Shown: positions 25,962 to 34,454, counted from the first letter of the stretch. The stretch is DNA of 64,000 nucleotides from Pseudomonas viridiflava (GCA_900596015.1 UVIF01000023.1:620001-684000); one strand, 5' to 3'. Translations and numbers: made by a program. Notes: generated from the sequence alone by a model not told the origin.

Positions 25962-26546
25962 ATGGTCAAAAAAAACGCTGTAGTACCAACTCCTCCTCCA
26001 AGGTTTCCTAGCTATAAATCCTTGATCAAGCATTTCGCCACAATGCCGGAACATATTCATTGGCATTTCCCCCACCTTGAGCAACTGCTGAAGGGCCAGT
26101 TCCCTTTCGATATACCCTTAGCATACCTATTTCTTAAAATCGAATTGGCCTATAACAGGTCTCTATACGGCGGCCTTGTCAGAGAGCACAGCGTGGACTC
26201 AACATTCGCCCGCAGAATTTTGAACCTTCAGCACTTAACCAGAGATGGCTATAGAGACCTTTTCAACAACGTCTATGGCCAGGAGCCTGCCGGCAAATCA
26301 TTTATCGAGCGGGCCGAAGAAATTAGAGACAAAGTAATTCATGGGAAAAAAGTGGAACCCGCCCAATTGCGTGAGGCCATCGGCGACGCGTTGGATTTCT
26401 GTCTGGAGCTTCACAATCAAATTTCCAAGATAGCCGGATTTACCCCGTTCGGAGACATGCGAGGGTTTGCTGCCAAGAAAGATTTACTGGATGCATCAAC
26501 TTCTAAGTGGGTCATGCGCGGAATGGGGTTCGCTGTGAAGCATTGA
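25962..26546 (+). CDS. Hypothetical protein with HEPN-like motif
   Basis: A 194-residue, mostly helical protein. RDKVIH at residues 122-127 fits the RX4-6H signature of HEPN ribonuclease and toxin domains, followed by GKK and a further helix. No second domain recognised. It lies in the accessory block with other defence-like genes. HEPN assignment rests on this motif and helical character only. Confidence 0.55.
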   Translation: MVKKNAVVPTPPPRFPSYKSLIKHFATMPEHIHWHFPHLEQLLKGQFPFDIPLAYLFLKIELAYNRSLYGGLVREHSVDSTFARRILNLQHLTRDGYRDLFNNVYGQEPAGKSFIERAEEIRDKVIHGKKVEPAQLREAIGDALDFCLELHNQISKIAGFTPFGDMRGFAAKKDLLDASTSKWVMRGMGFAVKH

Positions 26547-26711
26547 TAGCGCTCGCTGCAGCCCAGACAGACGACCGGCGGCGAGGGAATGACGATTGCG
26601 CCAGCGTCTTCATCAACCGCCGGTAGATGACTGCCCAGTCGGGCTTCAACGATAGAACACCGCATCATCAACTGTGCTTTGGCGAATCACAACCGCTCAT
26701 GGAGGACTAAG

Positions 26712-27377
26712 ATGGATGAGGCTCAACTAGCAAAGTCGAAGGTATTCTGTAACCACTGCGGAAGAACGACTAATCACGCAGAAATTGCCAAGTGCAAGGT
26801 TGCAGAATCGGAAGATGATGGTCACCGCTATTCTGAGTGGGAAACTGTGTACCGTATGCTTCAGTGCTTGGGATGCGATAATGCGTCCATGCGCGCTGAC
26901 CACTGGCACTCTGATTACGATATGTCTAATGACACAGAGTTCTACCCGCCAAGAGTTTCAAGAAAAATACCTTCATGGTTATGGCAGCTTCCTGATGGAT
27001 GGAGATTTTTACTTCGTGAGGTTTATACGGCTCTCCAAGCGGACAGCAAAAGGCTTGCGATGATGGGAGCACGGGCACTTATTGACGTGTACATGAATGA
27101 CACCGTCGGTGACAAAGGCAACTTCATAGTAAAAATGCAAGCACTAATCAAAGAGAATCACCTCACAGAGCAAGATGCTAACGTATTGGCAGCTGCTCTT
27201 GAGGCAGGTCACGCAGCAACTCACAGAGGCCACCTTCCATCGGAATCGACGATTTCACACGTAATGGATATTGTGGAAAACCTTTTACAAAGGTATGCCC
27301 TCAGGAATTCAGCAGCATCCTTGGTCGAGGCCATCCCCCCACGACCGAGTAAGAAGCTAGAAGGTCCCAGTTCATGA
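26712..27377 (+). CDS. DUF4145 domain-containing protein
   Basis: A 221-residue protein. CNHC near residue 13 and CLGC near residue 53 form a zinc-ribbon-like N-terminus; the C-terminal half has the DUF4145 pattern (LREVYTALQADSKRLAMMGARALIDVY, and AGHAATHRGH near residue 178). DUF4145 is a helical domain related to HEPN folds and common in restriction and defence loci; function here is unknown. GGAGGA at 26701 supports the ATG at 26712. Confidence 0.7.
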   Translation: MDEAQLAKSKVFCNHCGRTTNHAEIAKCKVAESEDDGHRYSEWETVYRMLQCLGCDNASMRADHWHSDYDMSNDTEFYPPRVSRKIPSWLWQLPDGWRFLLREVYTALQADSKRLAMMGARALIDVYMNDTVGDKGNFIVKMQALIKENHLTEQDANVLAAALEAGHAATHRGHLPSESTISHVMDIVENLLQRYALRNSAASLVEAIPPRPSKKLEGPSS

Positions 27378-27481
27378 CAGGCTGGGAATGGTCTGCACTT
27401 TTTGACTGGTTGGGCGAGCAGCAGGGGAAAGAGCTGGCGGCCTGCGCAATAGGGCTCCTTATGGACAAGCGAGATGGCTAA
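27374..27481 (+). CDS. Small ORF, 35 aa
   Basis: Starts MTGWEWSALFDWLGEQQ and ends DKRDG. Its ATG overlaps the stop of the DUF4145 gene as ATGA, implying coupling. Too short to assign a role. Confidence 0.4.
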   Translation: MTGWEWSALFDWLGEQQGKELAACAIGLLMDKRDG

Positions 27482-27531
27482 CAGCCTAGTCACCGCAAAG
27501 CGCTTTGTCGTTTCGTAACAGGTGAAAAAAA

Positions 27532-28050
27532 TTGACTCCAACTGACATTACCGCTGTTTATGCCGCAATCCTTAGCACATTGATATTTGTACACCAGCTT
27601 ATAAACAACGCCAAACGCATTAAGGTAAGTTTAATACCAGGACTAAAGAGCAACCACCCTGATTCATATGGCGTTATCAGCATAATGAATACTGGCAACA
27701 AGACCATCTATGTCAAGCATCTAGGTATTGCATACCCGTACAAAATCAGTTCTCACTGGAAAGATTTGATATATTTTGTTAAGTACAGAAAAAATCCGAA
27801 AAGGTTCAGCTACGTCCACGCCGAGTTTGAAGATGGGGTCGAATTGCAAGTCCCATGCAATATTGAGCCAGGAAATTCAATTCAAGTATGGATACCAGCA
27901 GATAAATTCCCAGAAAGCAGCTTCGCAGTCGGAAAGGTGGCCGCTTATATGCAAGATGCATTAGGTAAAAATCATTATAGCAGTGATTTTCTTATGTCAT
28001 TTCTTGGCGATGCGTCTAAGAAACGCCCTGATAGGAAGTTGGACAGCTGA
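27532..28050 (+). CDS. Hypothetical membrane-anchored protein, 172 aa
   Basis: A 172-residue AT-rich gene. Residues 6 to 23 form one hydrophobic helix (ITAVYAAILSTLIFVHQL); the rest is probably a cytoplasmic beta-rich domain (GVISIMNTGNKTIYVKHLGI). Start TTG at 27532, preceded by AACAGGTG. Unknown function; base use suggests separate origin from the prophage core. Confidence 0.6.
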   Translation: MTPTDITAVYAAILSTLIFVHQLINNAKRIKVSLIPGLKSNHPDSYGVISIMNTGNKTIYVKHLGIAYPYKISSHWKDLIYFVKYRKNPKRFSYVHAEFEDGVELQVPCNIEPGNSIQVWIPADKFPESSFAVGKVAAYMQDALGKNHYSSDFLMSFLGDASKKRPDRKLDS

Positions 28051-28079
28051 TATATTTCTCAAACAGGCAAAAGCACTAA

Positions 28080-28500
28080 GCAAACAGCAAGATAGTACTG
28101 TCTACACCATCGCCTTGCGCGAGCGCGGCAAAGCGCCGCTCCTGCTAGCGTCGTACAGGTGCGATCCCTCCGCCGCCCACGTCGCGCTATCAGCGCTCGG
28201 CAATCGGCAATCGGATGCGGGGGATGCAGATGGCAGCGCGGCAGTCAGCCGAGAGCCCCTACCCTTTTCGCGAAACATTGGCAACGCCAGATCCGCAGCC
28301 AGCCTTGCCCGCGCGTTGCCCAAGCGAAGAGCAGCAGAGCCTACTATGCTTGGCCCAGGACAACGGAGGCGCACATGGACACGCTGGAATGGCTGAACCT
28401 GACACCCAAGCTCAGTGACATAGAACCTGGACCAACCTCTGGTCCATGCACGACGCCCCCTTCCAAAAAATCGGAGATCACAAAAAGACTGGTCAACCTC
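28080..28500 (+). pseudogene. Decayed copy of the LexA-linked module
   Basis: This stretch is about 70 to 90% alike to 24990-25330: the coiled-coil gene's end, the ACGGAGGC ribosome site, and the start of the zinc-ribbon gene (MDTLEWLNLTPKLSDI). The first gene has lost its start and reading frame and the second shifts frame after LSDI and loses its CxxC part. The third gene is absent. Confidence 0.7.
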
Positions 28501-28576
28501 AGTTGTTTCTAGACTGTCCGTAAATCCGTAGCAATACGCGCTATGTAAACCCAGTATCATCTATAAGGAGCAGTTC

Positions 28577-29089
28577 ATGAACCCTTTTGAGTCGTTGCAA
28601 AATGATACAGTTTGGTTGGTTAAGAAAGATGGCCGTAGGCTAGGGCCGTACAATACAAGCATGGGTCCTAAAGCCTCCATTTTCGAGCCTAACCTCGACG
28701 TTGATGAAGGTGACCACCTGGAGAGGATACTTCCAAATGAGAAGGTAGAAGTCCACCACGTCACTGAATGCAGTTTTTCCCAAGGTTTAGGATCGATAGG
28801 CCCGCATTGGACGCTAACACTCAGGAAAGGCCCCGAGAAAGAAAGATCCCAGATGAAACACACTACTGTTAACATTCATAATTCAAATGGCATTCAGGTT
28901 GGCGATTACAACACTCAGCATATCGAAAATGGCATAGCAGATCTGCTCAAAAAAATTGAAGGCAGCGAAGCGTCCAAGGAAGATATCGAACAGGCTAAGG
29001 GCCGTGTCGCTCAGATGCTAGAGCATCCATTAATATCCGCCATTCTTGGGTCTGGAGTTGGTGCGCTCATTGGCCTGGCGGGCAGTTGA
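28577..29089 (+). CDS. RHIM-like motif protein with hydrophobic C-terminus
   Basis: A 170-residue protein. Residues 1 to 90 form a beta-rich domain without a known match. Residues 98 to 116 read VNIHNSNGIQVGDYNTQHI, with the IQVG tetrad at 106-109 that defines RIP homotypic interaction (RHIM) amyloid motifs in animal RIPK1/RIPK3 and related bacterial signalling proteins. A helical linker (120-150) leads to a glycine-rich hydrophobic tail (ISAILGSGVGALIGLAG) that could insert into membrane. TAAGGAG precedes the ATG. It could be an amyloid-triggered membrane effector; this is inference. Confidence 0.7.
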   Translation: MNPFESLQNDTVWLVKKDGRRLGPYNTSMGPKASIFEPNLDVDEGDHLERILPNEKVEVHHVTECSFSQGLGSIGPHWTLTLRKGPEKERSQMKHTTVNIHNSNGIQVGDYNTQHIENGIADLLKKIEGSEASKEDIEQAKGRVAQMLEHPLISAILGSGVGALIGLAGS

Positions 29090-29140
29090 AGTTCAGACGG
29101 GCACCTATATTGATTCAAGGTACTTTCCTCAAACAATCTG

Positions 29141-29171
29141 CTGCCCAAGTCCAGCCGTGGAACTTGGGCAG
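29141..29171. repeat. Ten-base inverted repeat
   Basis: CTGCCCAAGT (29141-29150) and ACTTGGGCAG (29162-29171) are perfect complements with an eleven-base loop. There is no T tract on either side, so it is not a plain terminator. It lies between the cargo genes and the first structural gene. Confidence 0.45.
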
Positions 29172-29309
29172 TCATCCAAGGTATGCAATCGTAGGAGGAT
29201 GATTCACCAACCTACACTTTCGCAATGCAAATACTCGCTTAACCCCGCGCAAAATATATGCGTCCGAATCAAGTGCTGGGTCTTGCGGGGCTCGGAATGC
29301 GCACTCGCG

Positions 29310-29906
29310 TCAGGTCCTGTTGTTGTAGTAGTCCCGATACGGCTGAACGGTTGTATCCTTGGTCAGGTTGAGCTTCATCAGCCGCAACCGGCCGACGCCG
29401 CCCAGGCCTTGGAATCGAATCCAGACCCTTTTCGTATCGGCACCGGTGGTGAACTGCAGCGACCAACGAGTTTCTGCTGCAGCCGCCGTGAATCGCATGG
29501 AGCTTAGGGTGGTGCCGGGGAAGGCATGGCCGGCGCCGTCATCAGCGCCGGTATTGATCTGCACCTGAGGGTAGTTCCCGGTGAAGCTGGCGGTTCGGCT
29601 ACCGCTGACGATGTAGGTCGTGGACGGCTCAACGAGCATTCCCGAACTGGCATCGTTCGAAGTGGTGAAATTGTCGAAGTTACCCGACACACCGTTGTAC
29701 TCGACGAACGCATCACCGCCGGCGAAGCCCGCTTCTGTCTTTCGCACGTATGCAGGGTCCGCCGACCATCCAGCCAGATCAACAGCGAACCTGTAGTTCT
29801 GGATCAGCTGCAGCCCACGGCGTTCTTCGCTGCTGGCAATCACACCTCGAATCGAGGCCTTAAGGTTCACCCCCGCAACGACTCCACTGCCCGCCGTGAC
29901 CGTCAT
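29310..29906 (-). CDS. Phage tail-associated protein (hypothetical)
   Basis: A 198-residue, beta-rich protein (VSGSRTASFTGNYPQVQINTG) resembling a carbohydrate-binding or tail-tip domain. It is the last gene of the leftward late operon, next to a small partner gene with which it overlaps (ATGA). No catalytic residues recognised. A receptor-binding or decoration role is guessed from position. Confidence 0.6.
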   Translation of the reverse strand: MTVTAGSGVVAGVNLKASIRGVIASSEERRGLQLIQNYRFAVDLAGWSADPAYVRKTEAGFAGGDAFVEYNGVSGNFDNFTTSNDASSGMLVEPSTTYIVSGSRTASFTGNYPQVQINTGADDGAGHAFPGTTLSSMRFTAAAAETRWSLQFTTGADTKRVWIRFQGLGGVGRLRLMKLNLTKDTTVQPYRDYYNNRT

Positions 29907-30142
29907 TGCTCGTCGGTCTCATAGACGGCGTTTCCAGTAGGAGTAATGCGGAACAAGCCACGCCCCAACCAAAGGGCCTGGCAGCCCGTTTCCGTGAATG
30001 TGAAGGCCGGAATCCACGTATCTCCGGCCGGCTTCTCGACGATAACCGTGCCGGTCTTGACTACAGCAGCTATCACGACAGGCGCATTTGACCAACGCCA
30101 GGGGAAGGTTTTTTGAACGGTGTATGCAGCCACGGTGGTCAC
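29903..30142 (-). CDS. Small phage protein, 79 aa
   Basis: A 79-residue beta-rich protein (AYTVQKTFPWRWSNAPVVIAAV) beginning at GTG 30142 and overlapping the next gene by four bases. Typical small partner gene beside tail-tip proteins; no function recognised. Confidence 0.55.
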   Translation of the reverse strand: MTTVAAYTVQKTFPWRWSNAPVVIAAVVKTGTVIVEKPAGDTWIPAFTFTETGCQALWLGRGLFRITPTGNAVYETDEQ

Positions 30143-30194
30143 CTTTGGAAAGCCGCGCAGTGGAGCGCGTGATTGTTGTGTAGTGCTGTTCAGG

Positions 30195-30635
30195 TCACGC
30201 GGTACCCAGAAACAACGCCCGCTCAGCGGCGCGGCGCGTTACCAGGCCCGGCAGCGCCTTCCCGCCTGCATGGACCCAGCGCGAGAACTGCTCGGTGGCA
30301 CCAGCGGTGTCACCGGTATTCAGCTTGCGCAGCAGCGTCGAGTTGGTGAAGTTGCCCTCCCCGACGTTGTAGGTGAACGACACCAGCGCATCGAACTGGC
30401 CTTGGTTAACCGGCACGCGCACCAAGCGCTCCACGATGCGCTCGAACCGCATCAGATCTTCCGCCAGCATTTGCTCGGCCTCCGCTTCGGTGATGACCAT
30501 GTTTCGGGTGACGCCCGACGTGCTGCCGTAACCGATCGTCCAGGGCACGCCGCCGGTGCCGGGATCGGGGTAGGCCTTGAGCCGCAGCCCTTCGGAGGAT
30601 TTGATCAGGGCGATGCCCTTCGGTGAGATCTTCAT
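30195..30635 (-). CDS. Phage endolysin, GH24 lysozyme
   Basis: A 146-residue lysozyme of the T4/P22 type. Catalytic Glu15 in SSEGLRLKAY and Asp24 in PDPGTGG, then WTIGYGST, are in the family order. It should cut the glycan backbone of peptidoglycan at lysis. No signal or anchor, so it would rely on the holin at 51.9-52.2 kb. The gene is placed at the far end of the late operon, away from the lysis cassette. It has a decayed relative at 22238-22408. Confidence 0.9.
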   Translation of the reverse strand: MKISPKGIALIKSSEGLRLKAYPDPGTGGVPWTIGYGSTSGVTRNMVITEAEAEQMLAEDLMRFERIVERLVRVPVNQGQFDALVSFTYNVGEGNFTNSTLLRKLNTGDTAGATEQFSRWVHAGGKALPGLVTRRAAERALFLGTA

Positions 30636-30657
30636 GCTTTTCTCCAGGCGAAAAAAA

Positions 30658-30675
30658 CCCGCTCGATGGCGGGTA
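30658..30675 (-). terminator. Intrinsic terminator upstream of lysozyme gene
   Basis: Minus-strand ACCCGC/GCGGGT six-pair stem followed by seven T residues, just before the lysozyme gene. It would limit readthrough from the tail operon. Confidence 0.6.
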
Positions 30676-30730
30676 TGGTGGTCAGGCGTGTATCAGCGCT
30701 AAGCTATGCGCTTTATGAAGGGAGTCAGAA

Positions 30731-30949
30731 ATGAAGAAGGTATTTACACTGCTGGTACTGGCGACGCTTGGTGGCTGCGCTGCGTACAGCGAGAGAGGTA
30801 CTGGGGAAGGTAACCGCGAGATCGGTAGCAAGGGCTACACCGTTCGCTGTGATGCCACGCCACCAAACCAGCCTGGGTGCTATTCACCGCCCCCTTCTTT
30901 TTCGTGGCGCCCTTTGGAGAACATAAAGTTCAAGCTTGGGCAAAACTGA
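30731..30949 (+). CDS. Small lipoprotein, 72 aa
   Basis: A 72-residue protein with a signal peptide and lipobox LGGC (Cys19), processed there by lipoprotein signal peptidase. The mature part has two more cysteines and a proline-rich stretch. It is on the plus strand inside a minus-strand phage operon, so it probably has its own promoter and may be expressed from the lysogen. Confidence 0.65.
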   Translation: MKKVFTLLVLATLGGCAAYSERGTGEGNREIGSKGYTVRCDATPPNQPGCYSPPPSFSWRPLENIKFKLGQN

Positions 30950-31003
30950 CAAGGCCTCGGTGAGCGATCGCCGAGGCTGGCTCATCTTGTGTTCTGCAGA
31001 CGG

Positions 31004-31021
31004 AAAAAAGCCCGCACTGGG
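31004..31021 (-). terminator. Intrinsic terminator after fibre assembly gene
   Basis: Minus-strand GCCC/GGGC stem with a six-T run, 24 bases after the stop of the fibre assembly gene. Confidence 0.5.
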
Positions 31022-31044
31022 CGAGCATTGAGCGTTTCGGTGGG

Positions 31045-31506
31045 TTAGGCCGGTGTTTTAGGCCAAGCCGGATCAGGCTTTTTCAGATCCACCCGGTTCA
31101 CCGCCACGCTGTACTGTTTCCACTTCTTCAGCAGCGCCAAATCAGCGTCAGTGGCATCCTCCAAATCGACTGCATATTGAAGTGGCGCAATCGCCCTTGA
31201 AGCTTGAGTCAGCAGTGCATCGCGGGTTTGAGTGTTAGCCTTAAGAATCTCTGCAGCGGTCGGCTGAGGGGGCTGGTAGGGCAGAAAAGCATTGCCGTCA
31301 TAGGTCCAGTACCAACTTGGCATCGGATCCAGCCGGGTGACGTCCACCAGCGTCGCGACAAACTCGCTCGCGTAGCGAAGCTCGATCGGAATCTCATCAC
31401 CCGCCTTGTAAGTCGGTTGGTCGGCGGGATCATCCTCATCATAGGTAGCAGGGAGGATGATCTCCTGAACGATGCTGTTTTCGACGCGTGCGTAGGTTTT
31501 CATCAT
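31045..31506 (-). CDS. Phage tail fibre assembly protein
   Basis: A 153-residue chaperone. The C-terminal half (TRDALLTQASRAIAPLQYAVDLEDATDAD, then WKQYSVAVNRVD) matches the Caudo_TAP family that folds and attaches tail fibres. It sits directly behind the fibre gene and overlaps it by four bases, as is usual. Confidence 0.85.
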   Translation of the reverse strand: MMKTYARVENSIVQEIILPATYDEDDPADQPTYKAGDEIPIELRYASEFVATLVDVTRLDPMPSWYWTYDGNAFLPYQPPQPTAAEILKANTQTRDALLTQASRAIAPLQYAVDLEDATDADLALLKKWKQYSVAVNRVDLKKPDPAWPKTPA

Positions 31507-32426
31507 GCGTATTCCCGAATGGTAATAATGCCTTCCCGGCCATTGCCCCCGATGGATGCCCCATTGTTGGCGGTGGTCAACGAGCCAGAGCCGCCTGCCC
31601 CGTGATTGACGGCCGGACTGCCGTTGGCATAGAAGCTGACCGGAGGCGCGCCGGGGCCGTAGAAAGAACCCCCGCCAGGTCCGGAAAAGAAACCGCCCGA
31701 AGAGAAGAAGGCGCCGTATTCGCCTTGGCCTCCCCGGACAGCGAAGAGAAACGAACCACTGGGCGCTGGGGGCTGGGGCGTGCCTCCAGCAATAAACGGC
31801 GTCGTACCGGGGGCAAGGGTGCTGCCTGTAGCAGAGCTGGTACCGCCTGGACAGGTGACAAGCGAACCCAGTGATGAAGATCCTCCTGGCTGTCCAGGGG
31901 CCGCAGCTACGCCTATGCCGCCAGCCCCCACGCTTACAGCAAGCACGAATGCAGCGTTCGTGGGCAAATAGCCACGCGCATAGGTTCCGCCGCTACCGCC
32001 CCCTGCCACCGAGATCTGGTTGTTGCCCGCGGCTGCACAGCCTGCACCTGCCGCCCCGCCCGCCATTACCTCATAATCGATAGCCTTGGTGTCCGCCAGC
32101 GAAGTGCAGCTCCCTGCGCCGACTGCAGTGAAAGCCGAACCATTGACCGACACCATCTGCACGCCGCCGATCAAGGTATAGACGCTGGTGCGCAGCAGGC
32201 GGCCTGCCGATTTTCGCAGCATGTCCTGCAGTGCAGCCAACAGCTGGCCATTATTGGCCTCATTCGGAGCAATCCCCGCGGCCCTTATAACCGCCAACAA
32301 TTCATCGGTGACGGCGTTGCCCCACTGCGATGGAATGAGCGAGCCAACGACGCCGGTCGCTTGGTTTTCATCGACAAACTTCCCACCCACCAACCCGACA
32401 CTGGGCACACTTTTTGGGTAATCCAC
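31503..32426 (-). CDS. Phage tail fibre protein with glycine-rich C-terminus
   Basis: A 307-residue fibre. Residues 1 to 90 (SVGLVGGKFVDENQ, then AAGIAPNEANNGQLLAAL) are the conserved attachment part; residues 120 to 300 are very glycine-rich (GGGSGGTYARGYLPT, GPGGGSFYGPG), like phage Mu/S16 receptor-binding tips made of polyglycine helices. It should recognise the host surface. The glycine-rich tip is expected to vary between strains. Confidence 0.8.
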   Translation of the reverse strand: MDYPKSVPSVGLVGGKFVDENQATGVVGSLIPSQWGNAVTDELLAVIRAAGIAPNEANNGQLLAALQDMLRKSAGRLLRTSVYTLIGGVQMVSVNGSAFTAVGAGSCTSLADTKAIDYEVMAGGAAGAGCAAAGNNQISVAGGGSGGTYARGYLPTNAAFVLAVSVGAGGIGVAAAPGQPGGSSSLGSLVTCPGGTSSATGSTLAPGTTPFIAGGTPQPPAPSGSFLFAVRGGQGEYGAFFSSGGFFSGPGGGSFYGPGAPPVSFYANGSPAVNHGAGGSGSLTTANNGASIGGNGREGIITIREYA

Positions 32427-32435
32427 GTTTTTTCC

Positions 32436-33032
32436 TCAGCTGTAATTGATGTACACGACGGTGTGGGCCGGAGCCGCTCGCCTGATCAGGCATTCCAGAG
32501 CGCTGCCGGGGTTGGCGCCGAAGCGCTCGCCCCAGTAGCTGACGCCAAAGCGACGACCCAGCGTCTGGCGGCCGCCGGTGTTCAGCGTCCACATGAACTG
32601 GGCACTCCAGGTACCGAAATGACCGGAGCCCATTCGCGAACGTCCGAACCGCGGTGCCCGGAGTTCGGTCAACGTAGCGTTGGGGTAGCCCTGGCCTTTG
32701 GCGATGGCGATAAAAAACGAGGCGCTCTGCCCGCCTACTGCAATGAGGCGCTGCTGAACGCCAAGCTGGCGATCAGCGAACGCCGGCGAGTTGCCTAGGC
32801 ATTCGTCCGGCAGATTCATCACCGACTCCCAATCGGGAACCAGCTCGAAGACCAGCGCAGGATCCATCTCGGCGCTCAACGCCTCAGCGCGCGCATCGAT
32901 GCGAGCCATCTTCTGGGCGATCCCGCGCAGCACCAGAGCAAGCTCAGGCATTCGTTCCATATCCCACGCAGGTCCTTGCGGCAGCAGCGCACCGAGCTGG
33001 GACAGGTACTGATCAGCCGTCCTCACAGCCAT
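32436..33032 (-). CDS. Baseplate/tail protein, Mu gp48 (DUF2313) family
   Basis: A 198-residue protein of the YmfQ/gp48 family: LLPQGPAWDMER near residue 16, a helical N-domain, and IRRAAPAHTVVYINY at the end. In contractile-tailed phages it joins the baseplate to the fibre. Its start overlaps the gp47-like gene by ten bases. Confidence 0.85.
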   Translation of the reverse strand: MAVRTADQYLSQLGALLPQGPAWDMERMPELALVLRGIAQKMARIDARAEALSAEMDPALVFELVPDWESVMNLPDECLGNSPAFADRQLGVQQRLIAVGGQSASFFIAIAKGQGYPNATLTELRAPRFGRSRMGSGHFGTWSAQFMWTLNTGGRQTLGRRFGVSYWGERFGANPGSALECLIRRAAPAHTVVYINYS

Positions 33033-34060
33033 GTGAAGGCTCCCACGGTGAGCAGCTCGTTCGCCTTGGCGGTGACGTCAGCCGCCGGACTGGAAACCAG
33101 ATTATCCATCTCGCCTTCAGCGCTGCTGATGGCTTCCCGGATGTGACTGATCAGCAAGGCCTCGCCTAGACCGGCCTCCCGCTCATGCAGGTCGGCCAGC
33201 TCAGCTGCCACGGCAGCCCGGACGACCGTCGTATCAGGGGTGATCTTGAGTGTGTAGTTGACCGCCTTGAGCACAGGCGCCAAGACGAACACCTCAGCAG
33301 TGACAGGCGCTCTGGCGCTGATGTATGCCTTGACTGTCGCCACCTCGTTGGCATCGGGGATGATCGAGGCGTCACCGTCGCGCACAAAGAACACGCCTAC
33401 CGTGCCGGGACCCATGTAGTTTCTGACGACCCATGCACGCGTTACGCCTGCGCATTCCAGCGCCCACGTCACATAGTCTTCGGCGTTGCCGCCGTGCGGG
33501 ATTACTCGGTAGCTGCGGATAACGCGGCTGCGCAGGGACTCGACCGATTCCTGATTGCTGCCCCCAGTGATACCTGGGGCCAGCACCGTGAACGTCTCAT
33601 CAATTCCCGCCACCGGCTGTACCAATTTGAGCGCCAGGCCGGCGGGTGCATTGCCCAGCGCCCCACCGTCGACCGCCTCGAGCTTTGCGGTGTCGGTACC
33701 CGACACCGGGTTGACCGCCGTCATCACCCGATACTGGCGACCATCACTGGCCTGGACGACCAGATTGGCGTCCAGAATCGAACCGGCCGAAGCACGAAAG
33801 CTTGCCGAGCCGGCGGCGCTCTTGGCGGCAATGCGTGGCGTTTCAAGTCTCAGCAGAGCCTGGCGCTCGAGAGTGGCGGCGTCTGCGGTGTCAGGCAGGA
33901 TCTGCTTGGCGATCCAGTCGAGGTACCCATAGAGCCCGTAGGCTGCGCCGCTGACAGCGCGGACCAGCACTTGCGCGTCCGATTGGCGCAATGCATCGCT
34001 GGCCAGGTCGGCAGCGGTACGATTGATCAGCACGGGCAGGGTCGGAGTTTCAAACGGCAT
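33023..34060 (-). CDS. Baseplate J-like protein, Mu gp47 family
   Basis: A 345-residue baseplate wedge protein. The central GNPAPAGLALKL-type stretch (GALGNAPAGLALKLVQP), ESVESLRSRVIRSYR, and NAEDYVTWALE are the gp47/Baseplate_J hallmarks. It assembles with gp46 and gp48 products encoded on both sides; genes overlap. Confidence 0.92.
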   Translation of the reverse strand: MPFETPTLPVLINRTAADLASDALRQSDAQVLVRAVSGAAYGLYGYLDWIAKQILPDTADAATLERQALLRLETPRIAAKSAAGSASFRASAGSILDANLVVQASDGRQYRVMTAVNPVSGTDTAKLEAVDGGALGNAPAGLALKLVQPVAGIDETFTVLAPGITGGSNQESVESLRSRVIRSYRVIPHGGNAEDYVTWALECAGVTRAWVVRNYMGPGTVGVFFVRDGDASIIPDANEVATVKAYISARAPVTAEVFVLAPVLKAVNYTLKITPDTTVVRAAVAAELADLHEREAGLGEALLISHIREAISSAEGEMDNLVSSPAADVTAKANELLTVGAFTWL

Positions 34061-34454
34061 AGAGCACCTGCCAATGTTCGTTGGGGTAAATGTCGAGGGT
34101 TTCGCCCACCGGTAGCGTGAGAGTTACGCCCAAGTTCAAACGCGAATTGCCGGAGCGCTCAGTGAGTACCCGTACGTTGGTGACATGGCCGTCATCGAGC
34201 AGCCACCTCAACGCCTCCTGCGCATACGTCACGGCAGCGCCGATGGTTTCAGTGGTCAGCTTGCGGCGCCGTAGCAGCCATAGACGCGAGCCGATGCGGT
34301 CATTGGCGACCAGCGGAAAACTGTCACCCCACCAGCCGTAGCGCTCATCGTCCTCCAACTGGTCCGAGGCATTGGCCCGCCGCCAGGTGAACAGGCTGAT
34401 CTCCACTGCGCGGCGTAGGCTGACCTCTACGTCGTCATTGATGAGCACGCTCAT
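34050..34454 (-). CDS. Baseplate wedge protein, Mu gp46 family
   Basis: A 134-residue protein similar to Mu gp46/GpW-like wedge components: EDDERYGWWGDSF near residue 35, LWLLRRRKLT, and ALRWLLDDGHVTNV. Contractile baseplate subunit. Four-base overlap with the upstream gp45-like gene and eleven-base overlap with gp47. Confidence 0.88.
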   Translation of the reverse strand: MSVLINDDVEVSLRRAVEISLFTWRRANASDQLEDDERYGWWGDSFPLVANDRIGSRLWLLRRRKLTTETIGAAVTYAQEALRWLLDDGHVTNVRVLTERSGNSRLNLGVTLTLPVGETLDIYPNEHWQVLYAV

